Of a stretch of 62,000 bases of DNA, positions 54,352-62,000 are shown in pieces. The stretch comes from Symbiodinium natans. Taxonomy: Eukaryota > Sar > Dinophyceae > Suessiales > Symbiodiniaceae. Positions within the stretch are counted from its first letter, which is position 1; every line of letters starts with the position of its first letter. The notes under the pieces are model-generated. The model saw only the letters and a program-made list of their open reading frames with translations. It had not been told where the DNA came from and searched no databases. Location of the stretch: contig CAJNDS010002668.1 in the NCBI GenBank assembly GCA_905221605.1, positions 602,501 to 664,500 of the forward strand, given 5' to 3'. The position numbers and the translations under genes are program-made.

Positions 54352-54716
54352 AAACACTGCGGCAACAACAGCACCATGCTACGTAGAGATGACCTCTACC
54401 AGGTTTTCCCCTGCTCCTCCAAATTCTCCCGAACACGATGCACACGTCGCGTGGCAGTCTAGAGCTTTGATCCTCATGACTAGCTTCTCCACTTGCAGTA
54501 CGGCAGTACAGCAAGGCTCATGTGTGAATCACACAAATACTGCGGCAACAACAGCACCATGCTACGAAGAGAGGACCTCTACAAAGTTTCCCTATTCCTC
54601 AACTTTTCCCTGAACACGATGCACAAGTCGCGTGGCCGTCTGGAGCTTTGAGATCCTCATGACTAGCTTTCCACTTGCAGTAGTGCAGTATAGCAAGGCT
54701 CAGGTGTAAATCTAGC
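54352..54716 (+). repeat. 183-bp tandem duplication upstream of ORF4
   Basis: Copy 1 at 54352-54534, copy 2 at 54535-54716, both starting near ACTGCGGCAACAACAGCACC and ending in 'GCAAGGCTCA(T/G)GTGT'. The copies differ by scattered substitutions and small indels, so the duplication is older than this insertion. No open frame spans it. Confidence 0.8.
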
Positions 54717-54863
54717 CCACTGCCCCAACCCTCTCCCCTAAGCCCTGGGCCTCCCTTGCGTGCCTCCCTCACTCCTACCTTCCTCCATCTCTCCTTCCTC
54801 TCCCCTCCCCCTTGAGGACCCCCCGAAAACCCTGGGAACCACAATAGGAGTGTGATACTCAAC

Positions 54864-55754
54864 ATGATACAACTTCGTCAAACGGTGGAGAAAGTAGAGG
54901 CACTGGCCTTTGACAAACTCCAGAAAACAGAAGGGATCACCACCCAGGACCTCCTGGACCTTTGGGACGCTCTCCCCAAACCATGCTTGCAGGGTCCCAC
55001 ACAAGGCAGGTCCTATATCACGGGAGCCAGTCACAGACACTCGGAGGCGCCTGTACACAACACCTTTGACACGCCATGCGTGACACAGGCCCTTACACGC
55101 TACATTAGGACCAGAGCTCCGGGGATCCCATTTGCGGGGGCCACCATCAGAGAGGGCTCCACTAAGGGTGTCCACCGAGACCCTATGAACTCGGCGATTC
55201 CTGCGATCGTCATGGGGTTGACGAAACATGACGGGGGAGATCTCTGGATTGAACACCCGGAGGGAGATGTGGCCATGAACCACGAGGGTGCGGTGAAGAG
55301 GGGTAAAGTCTACGACATCAAACGTATGCCCGTGGTCTTTTCTTCCTGTACTCTACTCCACGGGCCAATGCCCTGGACTGGAACACGTCGGCTGATCTTG
55401 GTGGCTTTTACCCCTAGGAATGTGAAAACATTCTCCACGGAACTCAAATCCCTGCTGCTCTCCCAAGGATTTGTCATGCCGACTAAGGCGCAGCTTTGCA
55501 GGTATGGCGCACAGACGACGTGGCCGGGAACGGCTCAGCTGTCCCTGCCAAGCACCATCTTCAGACAAGGGGTTCAAGCTCCACCCTCCCATTCCATGCG
55601 GACCCCGATGACGGAGGTAGTGCCGCTCCTAGATGTCTCGAGCTCGGATGAAGACACTCAGGGCGTAGGTTTGCGGGTCACCGGGATGGCAAAACCCCCC
55701 CCCCCCAATTACCTGCAGAGGCTACTGAAGGAGGATGCTGAGGATGTAAAATGA
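54864..55754 (+). CDS. LINE ORF4: 2-oxoglutarate/Fe(II)-dependent oxygenase-like protein
   Basis: 296 codons from the ATG at 54864 (the frame extends upstream only to a GTG). The core of a 2OG-Fe(II) oxygenase is visible: 'GVHRDP' gives the metal-binding H-x-D (His104, Asp106), then 'GGDLWIEHPEG', the distal His166 in 'LLHGP', and the 2OG-binding Arg near 175 in 'GTRRLILVAFTPR'. The family uses Fe(II), 2OG and O2 to hydroxylate or demethylate substrates; AlkB members act on nucleic acids, but I cannot tell which subfamily this is. Oxygenases of this appearance are, to my recollection, abundant in dinoflagellate repeats. The tail (~240-296) is Ser/Pro-rich. It lies inside the element, same strand as ORF2, with the catalytic set intact. 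Confidence 0.75.
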   Translation: MIQLRQTVEKVEALAFDKLQKTEGITTQDLLDLWDALPKPCLQGPTQGRSYITGASHRHSEAPVHNTFDTPCVTQALTRYIRTRAPGIPFAGATIREGSTKGVHRDPMNSAIPAIVMGLTKHDGGDLWIEHPEGDVAMNHEGAVKRGKVYDIKRMPVVFSSCTLLHGPMPWTGTRRLILVAFTPRNVKTFSTELKSLLLSQGFVMPTKAQLCRYGAQTTWPGTAQLSLPSTIFRQGVQAPPSHSMRTPMTEVVPLLDVSSSDEDTQGVGLRVTGMAKPPPPNYLQRLLKEDAEDVK

Positions 55755-58700
55755 GGTCCCGTGGCTTGAACAACCGAAACCCTCGTCCGCTGCAACCCGA
55801 ACATCGCCTTCCCCCGGCCCGCCGCGTACACGCCCACGGAACCCCCAGCCCCCCCCGTGCCTGAAACGCGCGCAACCACTGAGCCCTCAGCCTGAACATT
55901 CGATACACCCTGACCCACCCCAGCGTATCAAACGAGCCAAGACCCTCCCAGCCAGGCTGAGCCGGGCTAACTCGGAGGAAAGCCAGCACGCGACATGAAT
56001 GAACATCCATGCTCCCCTCTCAACGGGGGATATGCAAGTCAATTAGAGGCCGATGCACGCACCCATGCATGTTTTGCAGACTTCGCATGCACCCGTGATG
56101 GCTGTGCGTGCCGGTGGAGGGGAGGGCGAGTGAATCTTTGCACATACATGTCTGTTTGGGCAGAATGCTTGATTACAGGCGACCGCCTCTGACGCCAAAA
56201 TGTACCCACACAGCACACTAATGCAGGCAGCCAACATGCTCTTTGAAGTGGGCCACTGCCCTGAACCACTTAACGTAAAGGACTGACGTCCTGCCGCCAC
56301 GCCATGCCCCCGGCTTTGCGTCCGCTCCAGGTCGTCGCCTCGTCTTGGCTCTTCTGCGCTCTCGCCTCTCCAGCCTCTTGCTCTCCCGTCTGTGACTCCC
56401 CTCCCTATCCTCCCTATCCTCCCTATTCCCCTTTCCTTGACTCATTTGTAAGTCCCCCCCTACTAGATGACTGTAACCCTAGTGGTCACTCCGTGCAGCC
56501 ATGGCTGTGGCGTCATCTCCTCTGGATCGTCGTCCTCGGCACCAGAGGCCCGGGAAACAGAACAGCTGAGGACAATGCGGCAGGTTCAAAGCCCCTTAGA
56601 GGACTTCTCCTGCAATTCTGGCAAAGGGAACAGGCCACTCGTGGGGCGAGACTGACTGCGGGGGCGACAACCGCTCCGCGAAAGATCAACCGCAGAAAGG
56701 CCGCCTGATCCAAACTTGACCGGAATATGTGCAGCAGATCCAGACCGCCGCGAGGTGCACCAGACCCACGCCGCCAGTGGAACTTTGGCTGTGAACCTTT
56801 GTCTTTGGCTGTGAACCTTTGTGAAGGACATGTCGTAACATAGACGCTGAATATGGGGAAGACAGCAATGCTGTACAAGATCCATTGAAGCCTTTGCGGC
56901 GGATCCAGACCACTCGCAAGGCTCTTGCTGACATCCAGGGCGATGAACTTCCTAGCGGGAGCACAGAGGACAGAAATGCGCTGGCCATGGGGAGAGATGG
57001 CTGCTGGTTGTGGTGGGATGCACTACACACAGAGGAGGTAGGCGAAATGACTGACTGGCAGAGGAACGTGGCAAAGTGAGCTGACAGAGCCTGACTGGCA
57101 CCTGCGCAACACAGCGGGCATTCCCAAGCTCTGCTCTGTGCATGAAAATTAACCAACACGGGTCCCTTCAAATTTGTAATTTGTAATTCAGTCTCACACA
57201 TCCACGACCGCTCTGACAGGCCATAGACGAAGGTTTCAGTTGTATATTTTCTGGTGGTCAGACTTTGGTGTCTACCTGTTTCTGTTTTTTTGACCTACTT
57301 GTGGCCGCAGAGCTCCCCTAATTTGTAATTCATAATTCGTCATACTGAGCTCCTCTGAATTCGTAATTCGTAAATTCGGTGCACGACCTCAACTTTTGGG
57401 TGGGCTTGTCTTCCGTTACTAAGGTTTAAGGGTCTTTTACATGGCTCCCTTAATTTGACGGTCGTCATATAAAGCTCCCTTAATTCGTAATTCGCTGCAT
57501 GCCCTCGCAAGCATGTCCGCCAGGCTCCCCTAAGTCTTGGTGAAATGGCATATACAGCTGTGGCCATGACTATTCAGGTTGTAGTTGGCCTAGTAGGCCT
57601 TGGTACTTAGTCCGTTGTCAAAGGTGCACCAAGACTTAGATCAGAGCGACAGTAGAGCCACTCCCTTTGACATGTCGTCGCAAGTCGGATGAGGTTACAC
57701 TGATTCACGAATTGGCCACAGGCGTGCCCATAGTCGAAATCTTGCTGCGAATCATCCGACTTGACGCCACGCGGGGCTGGATTTGCGTCCAACCTAACAG
57801 CACTGTTGGTGAAGTCTTGACGACCTCACAGGAAGGTTGTGATCTGCACTACCCGAGGGTAGTCCCTTATCTCTCAGCGGCCACAGGCGTGCCCATGACC
57901 TGATTTTAGGACCGACCTCGTGCGGATCATGACAGTTGCTCACACAAGGCCACATGCCCGACGACTTCTTGTATGTCCTTTGGTTGTGTACTCTACTTAG
58001 TCTGTTGCTGCAAATTGTCGGGTTGAGATGGGCCTCGACTGCCTCCCTAGACCAATGAGCCTAGGCAGGCCGTGTACACAGTAGCAGTGAGGTGTATGTC
58101 AGCCTCAACGCACAGCAAAGGGGAACTGCGCGGGGAATTTTGTACTCATGAACGGGCCACAGGCGGGTCTATTGCAGATTTCACTCATCGGTGCTCGGGC
58201 AGTTCGCCTTTGAGATATGCCACAGCGGGCTGCCTCCTAAGGCCAGCAGTCTCACAAGGGGGTGCACCGCGGGCTGTATGAAGATCCATCCGGTTTGCTA
58301 GGTGGGTATTGCGTCCTTCTGGACCATCAACTGTTGTTACGTGGCCCCGCACTGACCTGCTGCATCCCCGCGAGCATTTCGTGGCCATTTGTAACCATGC
58401 CATGTTGTCAGACTGGATGCATGGGCGTGGGGTTAGGAGCTGTTTGGTCTGTACTGAGTTGTTGAGATTTTGCTTGGTTCTTGTTAATGTGCTATCCGCC
58501 ACTGGCCCGCGTCCCCTCAAGGACATCAAGAGAGGGCAGGGCCCTTTGAAACGCCTAGCCCGGCAGGCGATACTACTGCCATGTGCATAGTTAAGTTGGG
58601 ACCACACGTGGGAGGGGGGCTCATACTTGCTACCCGCTCACTAAGTTGGTCGATGGGCCTGTTCAGCCAAGTGCTTGAGGGTATTTAGGTTGGTTTTAGG

Positions 58701-58917
58701 CGTGTGGTTGGCTTTGGGGCTTGTGTACTCTGTTCCTGTTGAGCGTTTCAAGGCTGAACGTGGCAGCTTAGAACCCACATATGTCCTCCCCTGAATGCCT
58801 CACGGCTAGAATCCTCCGGGGAGGGATAGTAATCCCATATCCCAGGGGAAGTTTTTTTACCTTTCTTCGAGACCGACCTATCATCCCCGCTTTGCTGTGG
58901 CTAGTCGGGTGCCAAAA
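55755..58917 (+). other. 3' region of the LINE, no convincing gene
   Basis: About 3.2 kb. Open frames at 55995-56192 (65 codons) and 56304-56708 (134 codons, hydrophobic N-terminus then Pro/Tyr repeats) show no recognisable motif. 57160-57500 holds repeated AATTTGTAATTC/AATTCGTAATTC motifs like those at 53630-53700, and 57700-58170 repeats 'GGCCACAGGCG'. The region ends in a short A-run. Confidence 0.55.
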
Positions 58918-58937
58918 AAAGGATTTAGGGTTTAGGG
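58918..58937 (+). repeat. Right target-site duplication of the LINE
   Basis: Same 20 bases as 45452-45471, following GTGCCAAAA. After it the TTTAGGG array simply continues to about 58966, so removing the insertion restores one uninterrupted array. Confidence 0.75.
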
Positions 58938-58966
58938 TTTAGGGTTTAGGGTTTAGGGTTTAGGGT
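58923..58966 (+). repeat. TTTAGGG array at the LINE's right edge
   Basis: Six units, the first two being part of the target-site duplication; decays into GATTTAGGATTTAG. Confidence 0.9.
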
Positions 58967-59051
58967 GATTTAGGATTTAGGATTTAGCGTTCAGGGCCCA
59001 ACATCCCCCAAATCCGAAAGTCCAACTTGCGTTTCCCACGAGTGCCTGCAG

Positions 59052-59110
59052 GATATGATGCCAGATCTCAAGGAAGCAAGGGTGGTTTTGGTGGACCTGT
59101 CCGAAACTTG
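59052..59110 (+). CDS. Exon-like island
   Basis: Acceptor AGTGCCTGCAG, donor ACTTG|GTCTTC, frame 'DMMPDLKEARVVLVDLSET'. The first coding-like sequence after the LINE. Confidence 0.45.
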
Positions 59111-59414
59111 GTCTTCATTTAGATGCGGGTTTTGGGTTTGGGCTTCAGGGTTTCGAGTTTGCGGTTTTTTTTCGATGTGATCGTAAGCCCGATGACCAAG
59201 TGGACCCCATGATTGGGATCATGTACCCTACCCTGAAGCCTATACCCGAAACCCTAAACCCTATGCTAGGATAGTCCCTTTTAGGGTATGGAACATGAAC
59301 CCTTTGAGGGTCCATTGAGTCCCCCAAACTCTGGGACGATGTAGCACCTACTTTGCTCTAAACTAGAAGCCCGAAACCTTAAGCCCTGGTACTCCAAGAA
59401 CCAGCTGTGACTAG

Positions 59415-59472
59415 GATGCCCGGTCCTGGTACAATCCTGAGGCCCCAGGTCACAAGGGGCAAAGGGCGCCAG
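59415..59472 (+). CDS. Exon-like island ending in a TTTAGGG array
   Basis: Acceptor GTGACTAG, frame 'DARSWYNPEAPGHKGQRAP', donor GCCAG|GTTTAG, where the GT belongs to the first unit of the TTTAGGG array 59473-59545. Confidence 0.4.
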
Positions 59473-59545
59473 GTTTAGGGTTTAGGGTTTAGGGTTTAGG
59501 GTTTAGGGTTTAGGGTTTAGGGTTTAGGGTTTAGGGTTTAGGGTT
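59473..59545 (+). repeat. Interstitial TTTAGGG array
   Basis: Ten perfect units directly after the exon-like island 59415-59472. Confidence 0.95.
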
Positions 59546-59684
59546 ACCACCGCCCGCCAAACAAAAACCTTGAAGCTCATACTTAGAAGCTCCTTTGACG
59601 TAGTATCCCCTAGAATCCCTATTCGAATCCCCCTTAACCCACCTTACTTTAACCCTACTTACTCACTCAAACATCGCTTCCAAG

Positions 59685-59741
59685 TACCGAGGACATGAGC
59701 GAGTTCATTGCTTGTGTCCAGAATCGCTTTGTGTTCGAGAC
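59685..59741 (+). CDS. Exon-like island
   Basis: Acceptor GCTTCCAAG, donor CGAGAC|GTGTGT, 19 codons 'YRGHERVHCLCPESLCVRD'. Family not recognised. Confidence 0.4.
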
Positions 59742-59959
59742 GTGTGTTTCCAGGCTCGTCTAGATCCGGGAGCCCAAGAAGGGCTTGCAGAAGTGGAGGG
59801 GGGCGGGGGAGGGGGGGGGGGGGGGGAGTGCAAACAGCTGTATAAGCACAAGAATGACTTGTACACACAGTGTATATACATATATCTATATACATATATA
59901 TATATATATGGTACCCCCCCCCCCCCCCATGGACCTACCTTTTTTTGAAACCTCGGCTT

Positions 59960-60957
59960 GACCGATGTTTCAAAAAAGGGTGGCTTCTCCAAAACATTGG
60001 TTTTACCAATGTTTTTGAACCCCTACCTTCAAAAAACATTGGTTTTACCGATGTTTTTTGAGCCCATGCTCACGAAACATCGCAAAAACCAATAAAAACC
60101 ATGAAAAACCATGATTTTCCAAACTATGGGCTTGGGTCTCCGAGTAGTTTGAAAAATCATGGTTTTTATGGTTTTTATTGGTTTTTGCGATGTTTCCTGA
60201 GCAGGGGCTCCAAAAACATTGGTTTTACCGATGTTTTTTGAAGGTGGCCTCTCCAAAACATTGGTTTTACCAATGTTTTTGAACCCCTACCTTCAAAAAA
60301 CATTGGTTTTACCGATGTTTTTTGAGCCCATGCTCACGAAACATCGCAAAAACCAATAAAAACCATAAAAACCATGATTTTCCAAACTATGGGCTTGGGT
60401 CTCCGAGTAGTTTGGAAAATCATGGTTTTTATGGTGTTTATTGGTTTTTGCGATGTTTCCTGAGCAGGGGCTCCAAAAACATTGGTTTTACCGATGTTTT
60501 TTGAAGGTGGCCTCTCCAAAACATTGGTGTTACCAATGTTTTTGAACCCCTACCTTCAAAAAACATTGGTTTTACCGATGTTTTTTGAGCCCATGCTCAC
60601 GAAACATCGCAAAAACCAATAAAAACCATAAAAACCATGATTTTCCAAACTATGGGCTTGGGTCTCCGAGTAGTTTGAAAAATCATGGTGTTTATGGTTG
60701 TTATTGGTTTTTGCGATGTTTCCTGAGCAGGGGCTCCAAAAACATTGGTTTTACCGATGTTTTTTGAAGGTGGCCTCTCCAAAACATTGGTGTTACCGAT
60801 GTTTTTGAACCCCTACCTTCAAAAAAACATTGGTTTTACCGATGTTTTTTGAGCCCATGCTCACGAAACATCGCAAAAACCAATAAAAACCATAAAAACC
60901 ATGATTTTCCAAACTATGGGCTTGGGTCTCCGAGTAGTTTGAAAAATCATGGTTTTT
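59960..60957 (+). repeat. 263-bp hairpin satellite, four copies (last truncated)
   Basis: GAGCCCATGCTCACGAAACA recurs at about 60060, 60324, 60587 and 60851 (period 263-264). Each unit has a long inverted repeat: GAAACATCGCAAAAACCAAT... pairs with ...ATTGGTTTTTGCGATGTTTC around a loop containing GGGCTTGGGTCTCC. Units also carry small palindromes AACATTGGTTTTACC(A/G)ATGTT. Confidence 0.9.
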
Positions 60958-60967
60958 ATCCTCTAAC

Positions 60968-62000
60968 ATCCTACTAAACTAGTATGAGCCTAATCCAATA
61001 GGAATCCCTTCAAATCAATGAGAATCCTACGCGAATCCCAGTAACATGCATAAGAATCCTACCTTATTCAATTGGTAGGAGCCTTAGGGCGTGATGTCTT
61101 AAGATATGTTGCTAAGGTACAGTGTTAGTATAGATGTTAGGACTTGCTTATCGGGGGATGATTGTTTGAGATATCGTAGTTAAGGTAGTGTTTTTAGGAC
61201 AGATGTCAGGTCTTGGCGTATTGGGGCGTGATTGATTGTAAGGAGGTTTTGGTACTCTCCCAACATTTTCGTAGAATTAATAGGATTAGTAGGAACCCTA
61301 TTAAACTGAAGAGGAACCCTACTCAAATTAATAGGAACCAATCGGACTCCTATAAGAAATAACGTGAACCTTTAGACAAACCGATTAAAATGAACATGAG
61401 CCTAAACCAACAGGAATCCCTTGAAAGTGAATGAGATCCCTTTAATATTAACACGAACCCCATTAACGTGAATAAGAGTCTGATTAAAATTGATAGGACT
61501 CTTATTACAGAAAATAGGGGCCTTATTAATAATTAATTAGGAACCCTATGAAACTTTATTGGGATCCTATGAAAGTAAATAGGAATCCTCTATTGAACTA
61601 TCGGGACCGGACAACAGTTAATAGGAAGCCTATTAAAATGAATAGGAACCTTAACAAGTTGGAAACAACCCGGGTTACAAGTCACAGGAATCCTATTCAA
61701 ACGAGAAGGAATCTTTCTAAATCAATAGGAACCAATAGGCCTTCAAAACAATAGAATCCTTTAACAAGAACTGATAGGAATCCTACTAAACTAGTATGAG
61801 CCTAATCCAATAGGAATCCTTTAAAATTAATGAGAATCCTATGCGAATCCCAGTAACATGCATAAGAATCCTGTTGAAATTGATAGGAACCTTATTAAAT
61901 TGGTAGGAGCCTTAGGGCGTGATGTCTTAAGATATGTTGCTAAGGTACAGGTTTAGTATAGATATTAGGTCTTGCTTATCGGGGGATGACTGTTTGAGAT
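60968..62000 (+). repeat. AT-rich ~812-bp direct repeat reaching the window end
   Basis: 60968-61172 and about 61780-62000 are near-identical in long stretches (CTACTAAACTAGTATGAGCC at 60971 and 61783; GCGTGATGTCTTAAGATATG). In between are many AATAGGAACC/AATAGGAATCC motifs every 20-30 bp. No gene. Confidence 0.85.

Larger units (their letters stand above)
45472..58917 (+). mobile_element. 5'-inverted non-LTR retrotransposon (LINE) insertion
   Basis: One insertion of about 13.4 kb. The right part (47636-58917) is in sense orientation: ORF2, ORF3, ORF4 and a short A-run at 58914-58920. The left part (45472-47635) is the 5' end of the same element in reverse orientation: spliced-leader relics, leader, ORF1 and the first ~115 codons of ORF2. 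The parts overlap by 351 bp (45472-45822 against 47636-47986, inverted); I count one mismatch (45578/47880). Both outer edges carry the same 20 bp, AAAGGA followed by two TTTAGGG units. Inverted 5' segment, direct flanking duplication and A-run are the signature of twin-primed target-primed reverse transcription. ORF2 has apurinic-type endonuclease, reverse transcriptase and RNase H, the layout of the I/R1/Tad-like LINE group. The near-identity of the overlap means both parts were copied from one RNA or very close copies, and that insertion is recent. Confidence 0.85.

Noticed and set aside
56304-56708. ORF5 of the LINE (134 codons)
   Set aside because: Hydrophobic start is suggestive, but the middle is a Tyr-Pro repeat from a CCTCCCTAT microsatellite and no motif is visible.
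1-62000. CRISPR array among the regular repeats
   Set aside because: No repeat-spacer pattern with uniform spacers; repeats are head-to-tail telomere-type or satellite units in a eukaryotic context.

Overview
Organism and overall character. The window is nuclear DNA of a dinoflagellate. The most specific evidence is three tandem, 5'-trimmed copies of the dinoflagellate spliced leader (core CCATTTTGGCTCAAG) on the minus strand at 47590-47635. Supporting evidence: TTTAGGG telomere-type repeats, very short exons in huge introns, GT/GA donors with AG acceptors, nearly all recognised coding sequence on the plus strand, and a reductase with a signal-plus-transit presequence of the peridinin-plastid type. 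I see no rRNA, tRNA or CRISPR array, and nothing bacterial.

Layout. (1) 0-45 kb: about thirty interstitial TTTAGGG/CCCTAAA arrays in both orientations, many small inverted-repeat (MITE-like) elements and AT microsatellites. Between them are plus-strand islands of 40-100 nt with open frames and splice-like borders. Several islands, read in order (864-16365), look like a cyclic-nucleotide-gated type ion channel: S5, pore turret, C-linker, CNBD. Inside that span lies a complete five-exon gene for a plastid-type NAD(P)-binding reductase (12322-14139). Two of its introns are TIR-bearing elements and one is a 78-nt intron flanked by a 44-bp exon duplication. Two islands end in stop codons (38411, 44664) and may be the 3' ends of two further genes. 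(2) 5080-5918: decayed 3' end of a non-LTR retrotransposon abutting a TTTAGGG array. (3) 28.9-34.7 kb: satellite block, including a ~3 kb dimeric array whose monomers carry a G-run/CGCAG/C-run hairpin, a 3x114-bp array and a TIR-bounded 12-bp minisatellite. (4) 45472-58917: a 13.4-kb retroelement insertion bounded by a 20-bp target duplication that ends in two TTTAGGG units. Its 5' part (spliced-leader relics, ORF1, start of ORF2) is inverted relative to its 3' part (ORF2 with EN-RT-RNase H, ORF3 membrane/coiled-coil, ORF4 2OG-Fe(II) oxygenase), as expected from twin priming. (5) 59-62 kb: a few more exon-like islands, four copies of a 263-bp hairpin satellite, and an AT-rich repeat running off the window end.

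How the parts relate. The retroelement appears to have been transcribed, trans-spliced with the spliced leader and copied into a telomere-type array; three leaders suggest at least three such cycles. ORF1 and ORF2 share a frame separated by one UGA, with no AUG before the endonuclease motif. In the host genes, short inverted-repeat elements and telomere-type arrays make up much of the intron sequence.

Limits: exon calls rest on open frame plus splice-like borders and, for the channel, resemblance to family motifs read by eye. No alignment, transcript or database search was possible.
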